Source: Pseudomonas poae
Lineage (GTDB): Bacteria; Pseudomonadota; Gammaproteobacteria; Pseudomonadales; Pseudomonadaceae
Assembly: GCA_004000515.1 (NCBI GenBank)
Contig: CP034537.1
Coordinates: 992,001-1,056,000, forward strand
Reading direction: 5' to 3'
Length of the DNA: 64,000 bases
The notes below the pieces were generated by a model. That model was not told where the DNA came from, made no database searches, and worked only from the letters and a program-made list of their open reading frames with translations. Below, piece after piece: positions 10,664 through 19,786 of this stretch. Positions within the stretch are counted from its first letter, which is position 1; each line of letters starts with the position of its first letter. The position numbers were made by a program, and so were the translations under genes.

Positions 10664-11041
10664 ATGTCCAAATTTCCCACCGCTGTAAACCTGCACAAAA
10701 CCTCCAACACCCTCGGCCTCACCTACGGGCCCGACGAGGTGTACCAACTCCCCGCCGAACTGCTGCGCACCCACTCGCCTTCCGCCGAGGTCCAGGGCCA
10801 TGGCAAACCCATCCTGCAATTCGGCAAGCTCAATGTCCGGTTGACCAAGATAGAACCGGCCGGTCAGTACGCACTTAAATTGACCTTCGACGATGGTCAT
10901 GACAGCGGACTGTTCACCTGGGACTACCTCTACCAGCTGGCCGTGCGCCAGGATTCGCTGTGGGCCGATTATCTGGCCGAGCTCAAAGCTGCCGGTAAAA
11001 CCCGCGACCCGAGTGAGTCGGTCGTGCGCCTGATGCTCTAG
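10664..11041 (+). CDS. DUF971 (GBBH-like N-terminal domain) protein
   Basis: Small soluble protein of 125 residues whose whole length is the DUF971 fold, related to the N-terminal domain of gamma-butyrobetaine hydroxylase. Landmarks are LGLTYGPDEVYQLPAELLR and YALKLTFDDGHDSGLFTWDYL, where the family's conserved Asp-rich FxDGHxxG(I/L)(F/Y) motif is seen. The start MSKFPTAVNL is chosen over an upstream in-frame ATG inside the region following the REP element. It is always found next to hslU in Pseudomonas. Biochemical role unknown; iron-sulfur or BBOX-like binding has been suggested for the fold, but nothing here proves it. Confidence 0.88.
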   Translation: MSKFPTAVNLHKTSNTLGLTYGPDEVYQLPAELLRTHSPSAEVQGHGKPILQFGKLNVRLTKIEPAGQYALKLTFDDGHDSGLFTWDYLYQLAVRQDSLWADYLAELKAAGKTRDPSESVVRLML

Positions 11042-11290
11042 CCCAGGCGTCTTGCTCTTTAGAGGGCATTTTCTAATTTCATCTGCTTGAATGCCCTGTC
11101 GCGTGGCCAGCGATTGGCCCGCTTGCGAAAAAAATTAAACTCGGGTAACCAATGGAACTGGCAAGTTCCCTGCATTTGACGATGCGGTATCAACGGTCAC
11201 CCGAGTCGCAGTACCAGGCTTGTGTTGTGTATCGAAATTGGGTGCACAGCGGTACCCGGTACTCGTCTTTCGGACAATGGAGCGTCGTAG

Positions 11291-12968
11291 ATGAGTAACA
11301 AGAACAACGATGACTTGAAACGCCAGGCCTCGGAAAACACCCTGGGGCTCAACCCGATCATCGCGTTACGTAAAAGGATTTACTCGCCTCGGCGAAGATG
11401 GTGCTGACCCAAGCCATCAAGCAACCACTGCACAGCGTCAAGCACGTCGCCCACTTTGGCGTCGAATTGAAGAACGTGATGTTCGGCAAATCTGCGCTGG
11501 TGCCCGAAAGCGATGACCGTCGTTTCCATGACCCGGCGTGGAGCCAGAACCCGCTCTACAAACGCTACCTGCAAACCTACCTGGCGTGGCGCAAGGAACT
11601 GCACGACTGGATCGGCGACAGCAACCTGTCGGAACAGGACATCAGCCGTGGTCACTTCGTGATCAACCTGATGACCGAAGCCATGGCCCCCACCAACAGT
11701 GCGGCCAACCCGGCAGCGGTCAAGCGTTTCTTTGAAACCGGCGGCAAAAGCCTGCTCGACGGCCTGTCCCACCTTGCCAAAGACATGGTGCACAACGGCG
11801 GCATGCCGAGCCAGGTCAACATGGGCGCCTTTGAAGTGGGCAGACGCTGGGCACCTCCGAAGGCGCCGTGGTGTTTCGCAATGACGTACTGGAGCTGATC
11901 CAGTACAAGCCGATCACCGAACAGGTGCACGAGCGCCCGCTATTGGTGGTGCCGCCGCAGATCAACAAATTCTATGTCTTCGACCTGAGCCCGGATAAGA
12001 GCCTGGCGCGCTTTTGCCTGCGCAACGGCCAGCAGACCTTCATTGTGAGTTGGCGCAACCCAACCAAGGCCCAGCGCGAGTGGGGCCTGTCGACTTACAT
12101 CGAGGCGCTCAAGGAAGCGGTGGATGTGGTCACCGCGATTACCGGCAGCAAAGACATCAACATGCTCGGCGCCTGCTCCGGCGGTATCACCTGCACCGCG
12201 CTGCTCGGCCACTACGCCGCGCTGGGTGAGAAGAAGGTCAACGCGCTGACCCTGCTGGTGAGCGTGCTGGACACCACCCTGGACACCCAAGTGGCGCTGT
12301 TCGTCGACGAGCAGACCCTGGAGGCGGCCAAGCGCCACTCCTACCAGGCCGGTGTGCTGGAAGGCCGTGACATGGCCAAGGTGTTCGCGTGGATGCGCCC
12401 CAACGACCTGATCTGGAATTACTGGGTCAACAACTACCTGCTGGGCAATGAGCCGCCGGTGTTCGACATCCTGTTCTGGAACAACGACACCACTCGCTTG
12501 CCAGCGGCGTTCCACGGCGACCTGATCGAACTGTTCAAGAACAACCCATTGGTGCGCGCCAACGCACTGGAAGTGTGCGGCACACCGATTGACCTCAAGC
12601 AGGTCACCGCCGACATCTACTCACTGGCCGGCACAAACGACCACATCACCCCGTGGCAGTCTTGCTACAAATCGGCGCAGCTGTTTGGTGGCAAGGTGGA
12701 GTTCGTGTTGTCCAGCAGCGGGCATATCCAAAGCATCCTCAACCCGCCGGGCAACCCCAAAGCGCGCTACCAGACCAGTGATGGCCTGACGGCGACGCCG
12801 CTGGACTGGCAGGAAAATGCAACCAAGCACACCGATTCGTGGTGGCTGCATTGGCAGGCGTGGCAAGCGGAGCGGGCGGGTAAGTTGAAGAAGGCGCCGA
12901 CAAGCTTGGGGAACAAGACTTACGCCGCAGCCGAAGCGGCACCGGGCACCTATGTACACGAACGATAA
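11291..12968 (+). CDS. phaC1: Class II poly(3-hydroxyalkanoate) synthase 1 (frameshifted twice in this sequence)
   Basis: Polymerises medium-chain (R)-3-hydroxyacyl-CoA into PHA on the granule surface. The start is MSNKNNDDLKRQASENTLGL. The catalytic Cys lies in the lipase-like box NMLGACSGG, with the Asp in GTNDHITPW and the His in SSSGHIQSILNPPGN. The C-terminus EAAPGTYVHER is typical. The frame breaks at about 11371-11376 (after NPIIALR, where GKDLLASAKM is expected) and at 11841-11843 (GCAGAC for GCAAGAC). Both are one-base losses. The restored length is about 559 residues, as in the family. It is the first gene of the phaC1ZC2D cluster. Confidence 0.9.
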
Positions 12969-13004
12969 ACGAAACACAGCTTTGTAGTTGGAATGCGGTC
13001 AAAT

Positions 13005-13091
13005 GTGGGAGCGGGCTTGCTCGCGAATGCGGTGGGTCAGTCAGTACATCTGTTGCTGACAGACCGCCTTCGCGAGCAAGCCCGCTCCCAC
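13005..13091. repeat. REP doublet (REPIN-type palindrome)
   Basis: Arms GTGGGAGCGGGCTTGCTCGC and GCGAGCAAGCCCGCTCCCAC enclose a CAGTCAG/CTGAC inner region. It lies between phaC1 and phaZ, inside the presumed transcription unit, so it may modulate relative expression. Confidence 0.87.
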
Positions 13092-13142
13092 ACTGACCCA
13101 GCTCCTACAGGGAATTAGTGCGCCATTTTGCAGGGTAGGCCC

Positions 13143-13988
13143 ATGCCGCAACCGTTCATCTTCCGCACCATCGACCTGGATGGCCAGGCCATCCGCACGG
13201 CGGTGCGCCCAGGCAAGCCTCATTTGACCCCGCTGCTGATCTTCAACGGCATCGGCGCCAACCTTGAGTTGGTGTTTCCGTTCGTCCAGGCGCTGGACCC
13301 GGACCTGGAAGTGATCGCCTTTGATGTGCCGGGCGTCGGCGGTTCGTCAACGCCCAACCGGCCGTACCGCTTTCCTGGGCTGGCCAAGCTCACGGCGCGT
13401 ATGCTCGACTACCTCGACTACGGGCAAGTGAATGCAGTGGGGGTGTCGTGGGGCGGCGCGCTGGCGCAACAATTTGCCTACGACTACCCGGAGCGTTGCA
13501 AGAAGCTGATCCTGGCCGCCACGGCAGCAGGTGCGGTGATGGTGCCGGGCAAGCCAAAAGTGTTGTGGCTGATGGCCAGCCCACGACGCTACATTCAACC
13601 GTCCCACGTGGTGCGCATTGCGCCGATGATCTATGGCGGCTCGTTCCGTCGTGACTCCAAACTCGCCGCCGAACACGCCAGCAAAGTGCGCTCGGCGGGC
13701 AAGCTCGGTTACTACTGGCAACTGTTCGCCGGGCTGGGCTGGACCAGCATCCACTGGCTGCACAAGATCCGCCAACCCACCCTGGTACTGGCGGGGGACG
13801 ACGACCCACTCATTCCGCTGATCAACATGCGCATGCTGGCCTGGCGCATTCCCAATGCACAGTTGCACATCATCGATGACGGCCACCTGTTCCTGATTAC
13901 CCGGGCCGAGGCCGTGGCTCCGATCATCATGAAGTTTCTGCAAGAGGAGCGCATGCGTGCGGTGATTCATCCGCGACCGGCAGTGTAA
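13143..13988 (+). CDS. phaZ: Intracellular medium-chain PHA depolymerase
   Basis: Alpha/beta hydrolase that mobilises stored polymer at the granule. It has 281 residues from MPQPFIFRTIDLDGQAIR, with AGGGTAGG upstream of the ATG. The nucleophile is in GVSWGGALAQQF near residue 102, the acid in LAGDDDPLIP and the base in IIDDGHLFL. It is intact and sits between the two synthase genes, as in all class II pha clusters, so synthesis and degradation are coregulated. Confidence 0.96.
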   Translation: MPQPFIFRTIDLDGQAIRTAVRPGKPHLTPLLIFNGIGANLELVFPFVQALDPDLEVIAFDVPGVGGSSTPNRPYRFPGLAKLTARMLDYLDYGQVNAVGVSWGGALAQQFAYDYPERCKKLILAATAAGAVMVPGKPKVLWLMASPRRYIQPSHVVRIAPMIYGGSFRRDSKLAAEHASKVRSAGKLGYYWQLFAGLGWTSIHWLHKIRQPTLVLAGDDDPLIPLINMRMLAWRIPNAQLHIIDDGHLFLITRAEAVAPIIMKFLQEERMRAVIHPRPAV

Positions 13989-14077
13989 GGACTACACCGC
14001 CGCGCAACTTGCCAGGAACCGACTATGGTTCTGAATTGGCGTGCCTGTTTGATGGCTTGACGAAGGAGTGTTGGCTC

Positions 14078-15759
14078 ATGCGAGAAAGACCCGTGACGAA
14101 CCCGGCCCCCACCCCTGCCGCGTTCATCAATGCGCAAATGCGATCACCGGCCTGCGTGGCCGGGACGTGCTGTCGACCCTGCGTAGCGTAGCTGCCCACG
14201 GCTTGCGCAACCCGGTGCACACCGCCCGTCACGCGTGGGCCTTGAGCGGGCAGTTGGGCCGCGTCCTGCTAGGCGAGACGGTGCATGAGCCCAACCCCCA
14301 CGACAGTCGTTTTACAGACGCCACGTGGACACTCAATCCGCTGTACCGCCGCAGCCTGCAGGCTTATCTGAGCTGGCAGAAACAAACGCGTCACTGGATC
14401 GATGACAGCTCCCTGAGTGCCGATGACCGGGCGCGCGCGCACTTTGCCTTCTCACTGATCAACGATGCTGTCTCCCCCTCCAACACCCTGCTCAACCCGT
14501 TGGCTATCAAGGAGCTGCTCAACTCGGGCGGCAACAGTGTGGTGCGCGGAGTGACCAACCTGTTCGAAGACCTGCTGCACAACAATGGCCTGCCACGCCA
14601 AGTCAGCAAGCATGCCTTTGAAGTCGGCAAGACGGTGGCAACGACCCCAGGCTCTGTGGTGTTTCGCAATGAGCTGCTGGAGCTGATCCAGTACAAGCCC
14701 ATGAGCGAAAAACAGTACGCCAAGCCGCTGCTGATCGTGCCGCCGCAAATCAACAAGTACTACATCTTCGACTTGAGCCCAGCCAACAGCTTCGTGCAGT
14801 ACGCCCTGAAAAACGGCCTGCAGACCTTTATGGTCAGCTGGCGCAACCCGGATGTGCGTCACCGCGAATGGGGCTTGTCCACCTACGTCGCCGCGTTGGA
14901 AGAAGCACTCAACGTTTGTCGCGCCATCACCGGTGCCCGCGAGGTCAACCTGATGGGCGCCTGCGCCGGCGGCCTCACGATTGCCGCGCTGCAAGGCCAC
15001 CTGCAAGCCAAGCGCCAGCTGCGGCGTATCTCCAGCGCCAGCTACCTGGTGAGCCTGCTGGACAGCCAGATCGACAGCCCTGCCACCCTATTCGTCGACG
15101 AACAAACCCTGGAAGCCGCCAAGCGTCGCTCCTACCAGCAAGGCGTGCTGGACGGACGTGACATGGCCAAGGTGTTCGCCTGGATGCGCCCCAACGACCT
15201 GATCTGGAACTACTGGATCAACAATTACCTGCTGGGCAAGGAACCACCGGCCTTCGACATCCTGTACTGGAACAACGACAACACACGCCTACCCGCCGCG
15301 CTGCACGGCGACCTGTTGGACTTCTTCAAGCACAACCCACTCAGCCATCCCGGTGGCCTTGAGGTATGCGGCACACCCATCGATTTGCAAAAGGTCACGG
15401 TGGACAGCTTCAGCGTAGCCGGCATCAACGACCACATCACACCGTGGGATGCGGTGTATCGCTCCACCCAGTTGCTGGGCGGAGAAAAACGCTTCGTGCT
15501 GTCCAACAGCGGGCATATCCAGAGCATCCTCAACCCGCCGGGCAACCCCAAGGCGAGCTACGTCGAGAACCCCAAGCTAAGCAGCGACCCGCGTGCCTGG
15601 TACTACGACGCCAACCACGTCGAAGGCAGTTGGTGGCCGCAATGGCTGGAGTGGATTCAACAACGCTCGGGCGCGCAGCGCGAAACCCTCACCGCCCTGG
15701 GCAACCAGAATTACCCACCGATGGAAGCAGCACCCGGCACCTACGTAAGGGTGCGCTGA
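14078..15759 (+). CDS. phaC2: Class II poly(3-hydroxyalkanoate) synthase 2 (frameshifted near the start)
   Basis: Paralogue of PhaC1. The ATG at 14078 follows GAAGGAG and gives MRERPVTNPAPTPAAFINAQ. The frame then breaks at the AAA run 14134-14136, and adding one A continues into NAITGLRGRDVL. The remaining 540 residues are uninterrupted. Catalytic Cys is in LMGACAGGLTIAAL, Asp in GINDHITPWD and His in SNSGHIQSILNPPGN. The restored length is about 560. phaD follows 27 bases downstream. Confidence 0.92.
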
Positions 15760-15786
15760 GTTCAACGATCAGATTAAGAAGACTGG

Positions 15787-16407
15787 ATGAAGACCCGCGA
15801 CCGTATCCTTGAATGTGCCCTGCAGTTGTTCAACCAAAAGGGCGAGCCAAATGTGTCGACCATGGAGGTGGCCAATGAAATGGGGATCAGCCCCGGCAAC
15901 CTCTATTACCACTTCCATGGCAAGGAACCGTTGGTACTCGGGTTGTTCGAGCGTTTTCAGAATGAATTGGCGCCGCTGCTCGATCCCCCCGCAGACGCAC
16001 AACTGGAGGCACAGGATTACTGGTTGTTCCTGCACCTGATTGTCGAGCGCATGGCCCACTACCGCTTTTTATTTCAAGACCTTTCTAACCTCGCAGGGCG
16101 TCTGCCGAAGCTGGCCAAGGGAATTCGTAGCCTGCTCACGGCACTCAAGCGCACCCTCGCATCGCTACTGGCGCGGCTCAAGGCCTCAGGACAGGTGGTC
16201 AGTGATACCCAGGCATTGGGCCAACTGGTGGAGCAAATCACCATGACGGTGCTGTTTTCTCTGGATTACCAACGGATACTCGACCGCGAAGGCGAAGTTC
16301 AAGTGGTGGTCTATCAAATTATGATGTTGGTCGCCCCACACCTTTTGCCTCCAGCGCGACAGGCAACAGAACGATTAGCAACTCGCTACTTAGATAACCC
16401 CATTTAA
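15787..16407 (+). CDS. phaD: TetR-family regulator of the PHA cluster
   Basis: Helix-turn-helix protein of 206 residues. The N-terminal TetR domain starts MKTRDRILECALQLFNQKG and contains the recognition helix region ISPGNLYYHFHGKEPLV (about residues 36-52). The C-terminal ligand domain is alpha-helical and less conserved. In P. putida, PhaD activates phaC1 and phaI transcription and senses a CoA intermediate; that role is assigned by family and position. In most Pseudomonas, phaF/phaI lie next to it. Here a convergent response regulator gene ends 37 bases away instead. Confidence 0.94.
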   Translation: MKTRDRILECALQLFNQKGEPNVSTMEVANEMGISPGNLYYHFHGKEPLVLGLFERFQNELAPLLDPPADAQLEAQDYWLFLHLIVERMAHYRFLFQDLSNLAGRLPKLAKGIRSLLTALKRTLASLLARLKASGQVVSDTQALGQLVEQITMTVLFSLDYQRILDREGEVQVVVYQIMMLVAPHLLPPARQATERLATRYLDNPI

Positions 16408-16444
16408 CTTACACCAACGAGAAACTTTTCTTACAACTAAGGCA

Positions 16445-17140
16445 CTACCCCGGATTTCCAAACTGCTGTGTGAATTTGAACAGCTCACTGTCAGATTTTA
16501 TACCCAACTTTCGATAGGCCGATTGTTTCTGGGTGCTGATCGTACTCGCACTACGCGAAAACTTTGCCGCAATCGAATTCACGGACATACCGTCCAGAAA
16601 ACAGCGCAGCACCTCCTGCTCTTTGGGGGTCAGGCAAGCGTTCAAACGCACAGGGTCAGAAAAGTCCATCTTCGACTTCATCGCGGCCACATCAAACATG
16701 GGATGTACACCTTGCAGTGCCGGCAACATGCAAGGCTGCAGGTAAACACGCCCCTGAGCGATCATCCGGACCGCTGCGATCAGCTCAGTGAGCTTTTGGG
16801 TCTTACCCAGAACACCCCAGCTTCCCGCTTTCAAGGCCAGCAAAACCGTTGCGGAGGTGTAGTGAGACGACACGACCACGGGCTTGCACGTCCTGAATCG
16901 TCGGTTAAGCGTACGGATCAAACTGAGCCCATCAAGATCAGACGGCCCCAAGATGAAGTCCATGACCACGATATCCGCAGGCCGTTGGGCAAGCGCATCA
17001 AGCAGCTCCCTCCCGGTCCCGAACGATCCGATCACATCGAGATCTGCCTCCTTGCTCAGACCCAACTCGATCCCCTGCCGAACCATCTCATGATTATCCA
17101 GAAGCATGACCGTATACATCTTGGAAATTGAAGTAGGCAT
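16445..17140 (-). CDS. LuxR/FimZ-type response regulator
   Basis: Two-domain response regulator of 231 residues. The receiver (residues 8-125) has acidic LLDNH, phosphoacceptor Asp in IVVMDFILG, Ser in VVVSSHYTS and Lys in WGVLGKTQ. The C-terminal NarL-type HTH covers ACLTPKEQEVLRCFLDGMS and STISTQKQSAYRKLGI. The arrangement resembles RcsB/FimZ regulators that control fimbriae. It is read divergently from the pilin gene across a 320-base AT-rich gap and convergently to phaD. No sensor kinase is adjacent. Inference: local regulator of the fimbrial operon. The ATG at 17140 is used; a later Met (17119) is possible. Confidence 0.85.
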   Translation of the reverse strand: MPTSISKMYTVMLLDNHEMVRQGIELGLSKEADLDVIGSFGTGRELLDALAQRPADIVVMDFILGPSDLDGLSLIRTLNRRFRTCKPVVVSSHYTSATVLLALKAGSWGVLGKTQKLTELIAAVRMIAQGRVYLQPCMLPALQGVHPMFDVAAMKSKMDFSDPVRLNACLTPKEQEVLRCFLDGMSVNSIAAKFSRSASTISTQKQSAYRKLGIKSDSELFKFTQQFGNPG

Positions 17141-17460
17141 CAAGAAACCCGCATAGGTGATTACAACTCTTTCTTTTAACTTTTAGCGGTATATCTCAGC
17201 CACACGCCGGGATCAATCAGATAAGACAATAAGGAATACTCTTTCAGCGGAGTCTTACAGCCACATCGCACAAGGAAAAGTAAATACAACTATTTTCAAT
17301 CAATATAGAAATTTTCGAACAATCACGAGATAAAACTCGCTACTTCTCTATATGCATTATTCCCGTTCGGAGACACATTACCCCTGCCCGTCAATTCGTA
17401 ATAGGCCCTGTCACCGACGGCCCTGCGGCGGGACCTTACAAACTCAAAAATAGGAACATT
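17141..17460. promoter_or_regulatory. AT-rich divergent intergenic region upstream of the fimbrial operon
   Basis: 320 bases without a gene, markedly richer in A+T than the flanking DNA. It must carry the promoters of both the response regulator (minus) and the fimbrial operon (plus). I see several AT-rich -10-like strings but no match good enough to place a promoter. A Shine-Dalgarno AGGAAC precedes the pilin ATG. Confidence 0.5.
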
Positions 17461-18042
17461 ATGAAATCCAACGCTCTCTCCGCCCTTGCAGCTGCTATTG
17501 CCCTGGCCGCGGCAGTATCGCAGCACGCGTATGCAGCCAATGACGGCACCATCAACTTCACCGGCCAAGTCAGCGACGTGACCTGCACTGTCGAAGGCGC
17601 TGCGCCGGGTACTGGTGCAGTCGTCAAGGACGTGAACATGGGTGGTGTTTCGGCCGTACGCCTGGCAAAACCGGGCGATCGTGCCAACCTCACCGGTTTC
17701 ACTATTCGCATTGGCGCGCCAGGCGAAGGTGCCTGCGTCAACGGCCGTACGGCCATGGTTGCATTCGACCCCACCAGCCCAGCCATCGACGTGGCCACCG
17801 GTCGCTTGAACATCGACGGCTACGATGACCCAAGCGATACCGCCAACGCCAAGAACGTCCAAGTGGAAGTCACCAATCGCGACGGTTCGCCAATTAACGT
17901 TTATACCGAAAAATCGGAAGGCGTAGTGATCGCTGACAACCAGGCCGTCATCCCTCTTGCAGCGCAGATGTATGCCAGCGGCGCGGCGACCGAGGGTACC
18001 GTCAAGACTCGTGTGGGCTTTATGGTCGTGTACGCAGACTGA
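17461..18042 (+). CDS. Major fimbrial subunit (type 1-like pilin)
   Basis: Secreted structural subunit of 193 residues. A signal peptide runs to about residue 26 (SQHAYA cleavage before ANDGTINF). The mature protein has the pilin start GTINFTGQVSDVTCTVEG, a cysteine pair (VTC and GACVNG) and the donor-strand C-terminal strand GTVKTRVGFMVVYAD, with Gly 12 residues before the aromatic Tyr. It is the first gene of the operon and, by position and size, the likely shaft subunit. Its C-terminus differs from those of the four downstream subunits, which end in ITYN. Confidence 0.88.
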   Translation: MKSNALSALAAAIALAAAVSQHAYAANDGTINFTGQVSDVTCTVEGAAPGTGAVVKDVNMGGVSAVRLAKPGDRANLTGFTIRIGAPGEGACVNGRTAMVAFDPTSPAIDVATGRLNIDGYDDPSDTANAKNVQVEVTNRDGSPINVYTEKSEGVVIADNQAVIPLAAQMYASGAATEGTVKTRVGFMVVYAD

Positions 18043-18134
18043 GGGGCACGCAACCCGTACCAACGGACCTTGCATGCAACGGACCTGCGGTGATCCCGCA
18101 GGTCCCCTCCCTGACTCGAAGAGACCCCGAACAA

Positions 18135-18911
18135 ATGAAAAACCTGGCCCGCCTCGCGCTTGCCACCTGCGCTGTCGGTGGCTTGGCGCTGCATGCGCTT
18201 ACCGCCCAAGCAGGCGTCATCATTTACGGCACCCGTGTGATCTATCCTGCCGAGCAGCAAGAGGTCGTGGTGCGTCTGGAGAACAAGGGCGATCGGCCGG
18301 CGCTTGTGCAAACCTGGCTGGACACCGGCGACCTGCGTTCAACACCGGCAACGGCGCAGACACCGTTCACGTTGACACCGCCGATCTTCCGGATCGAACC
18401 CAATCAGCAACAGGCCCTGCGCCTGCGCCACCTGGGAGAGCCTGCAGCCACTGACCGCGAAAGCCTTTACTGGCTGAACGTATTGGAAGTACCTCCGGTG
18501 ACCGCCGGATCCGAGCAGAACAACCAGATTGAATTGGCGTTCCGGACCCGTTTGCGTGTATTCGTGCGGCCACAGTCGTTGCCCTATCCGGTCGCCAGCG
18601 CCCCTTCAAAACTGCGCTGGGAACTGATTCCCCATCACCAGGGTTTCGCCCTGCAGGCGACCAACCCCACGCCATACCATATCTCGCTCACAGCCGTGGA
18701 TTTGCTCAGCGAAGGGAAAAGGTTCAGCAAAGCGCCGAACGTCGACGCCAATGACAGCCTGCTAATGCCGGCAGGTGACGTAAAAGTGTTTGCCTTGCCC
18801 ACGCTACGCAATCGCCCCAACGGCTCAGCCAAAGTCGAGTTCACCGCTGTCAGCGACCTCGGTGCCCGGGTGCGCCATTCGGCTGGCCTCACTCCTTCAG
18901 CCGTAAGATGA
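18135..18911 (+). CDS. Periplasmic fimbrial chaperone (PapD-like), first copy
   Basis: 258-residue immunoglobulin-fold chaperone that donates a strand to pilins. The signal peptide ends near residue 26 (LTAQA). The N-terminal domain begins GVIIYGTRVIYPAEQQEVVV, containing the conserved Arg that anchors the pilin C-terminus. ESLYWLNVLEVPPV and a short F1-G1 loop follow, so it is the FGS class. The second anchor, Lys in most chaperones, is Arg here (RTRLRVFVRP). The C-terminal domain covers PSKLRWELIPH onward. The start at 18135 places Met just before the signal peptide. The gene is followed after 6 bases by a second chaperone. Confidence 0.88.
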   Translation: MKNLARLALATCAVGGLALHALTAQAGVIIYGTRVIYPAEQQEVVVRLENKGDRPALVQTWLDTGDLRSTPATAQTPFTLTPPIFRIEPNQQQALRLRHLGEPAATDRESLYWLNVLEVPPVTAGSEQNNQIELAFRTRLRVFVRPQSLPYPVASAPSKLRWELIPHHQGFALQATNPTPYHISLTAVDLLSEGKRFSKAPNVDANDSLLMPAGDVKVFALPTLRNRPNGSAKVEFTAVSDLGARVRHSAGLTPSAVR

Positions 18912-18917
18912 CCCCCC

Positions 18918-19670
18918 ATGAACCTACTTTCGATTTCACATCTTTCTGCCAAGTTCATGGCATTGACGTTGGCACTGTTCGGCATCACCGCCCACGCGAG
19001 TGTTGTCATTAACAACACCAGGATTATTTACCCGCAGAACGACAAGGAGGTAACAGTCCGGCTGGAAAGCAAAAACGAGGCGCCTGTACTGATCCAGGCA
19101 TGGCTGGATAGCGGTGACGAGCACTCGACACCTGAGGCGACCGCCATCCCGTTTATCGCCACGCCACCGATCTTCCGCATGGAACCCGGCAAGCAGCAAG
19201 TGGTACGCCTGGCGTATACCGGTGCAGACCTGCCGTCGACCCAGGAAAGCCTGTTCTGGTTCAACCTGTTGGAAGTCCCAGCACAGTCCCAGGACGCCCA
19301 ACAAAGCAACCAACTGCAGCTTGCCTTTCGCTCCCGGATAAAACTGTTTTTCCGCCCGCCAAACCTGCCTTACGACGTCGAGGCCGCGCCTGCAAAACTG
19401 CAATGGCGTCGGGTATCCACCGAGCAGGGCCAAGCGCTGGAGGTCTATAACCCGAGCCCTTATCACGTCACCTTCGATCAGATCGAACTGCTTGACGCAA
19501 AACAGCGACACGCCCGCGAGGCGAGTGTTTCAGGCGCTGAGAACATGGTGGTGCCTGGGGGACGTAACCTTTTCTCGCTACCCAGCCTCAAGTCGCCGCA
19601 CAGCCGCGCGACCACCGTCGAGTTCCAGACACTGGATGATTTTTGGAGTGGCGATATTACACAGCGCTAA
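18918..19670 (+). CDS. Periplasmic fimbrial chaperone (PapD-like), second copy
   Basis: 250-residue paralogue of the preceding chaperone. A signal peptide runs to ITAHA, followed by SVVINNTRIIYPQNDKEVTV, IFRMEPGKQQVVRLAY, ESLFWFNLLEVPAQ and SRIKLFFRPPNLPYDV. Here the canonical Lys of the Arg/Lys anchor is kept. FGS-type short loop. Two chaperones in one operon suggest separate clients (shaft versus tip), but this cannot be read from sequence. The usher starts about 116 bases downstream. Confidence 0.88.
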   Translation: MNLLSISHLSAKFMALTLALFGITAHASVVINNTRIIYPQNDKEVTVRLESKNEAPVLIQAWLDSGDEHSTPEATAIPFIATPPIFRMEPGKQQVVRLAYTGADLPSTQESLFWFNLLEVPAQSQDAQQSNQLQLAFRSRIKLFFRPPNLPYDVEAAPAKLQWRRVSTEQGQALEVYNPSPYHVTFDQIELLDAKQRHAREASVSGAENMVVPGGRNLFSLPSLKSPHSRATTVEFQTLDDFWSGDITQR

Positions 19671-19786
19671 GGTCTCGCCCTAACCCCCTACTGACTCAAT
19701 GACAACGTTCGTTTGATGCCCATTTTTCGAGGCAGGGATTTCCTTTGCCCAAATTCGGGTAACACCTCTTTCTGGGAATGGTAAAC

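Noticed and set aside
11101..11160. Possible sigma54 promoter upstream of phaC1 (TTGGCCCGCTTGC)
   Set aside because: The GG and GC elements are only 7 bases apart instead of 10, so the spacing rule fails.
701..13091. CRISPR-like repetition of GTGGGAGC palindromes
   Set aside because: Units are single, kilobases apart, with no regular spacers or cas genes; they are REP elements.
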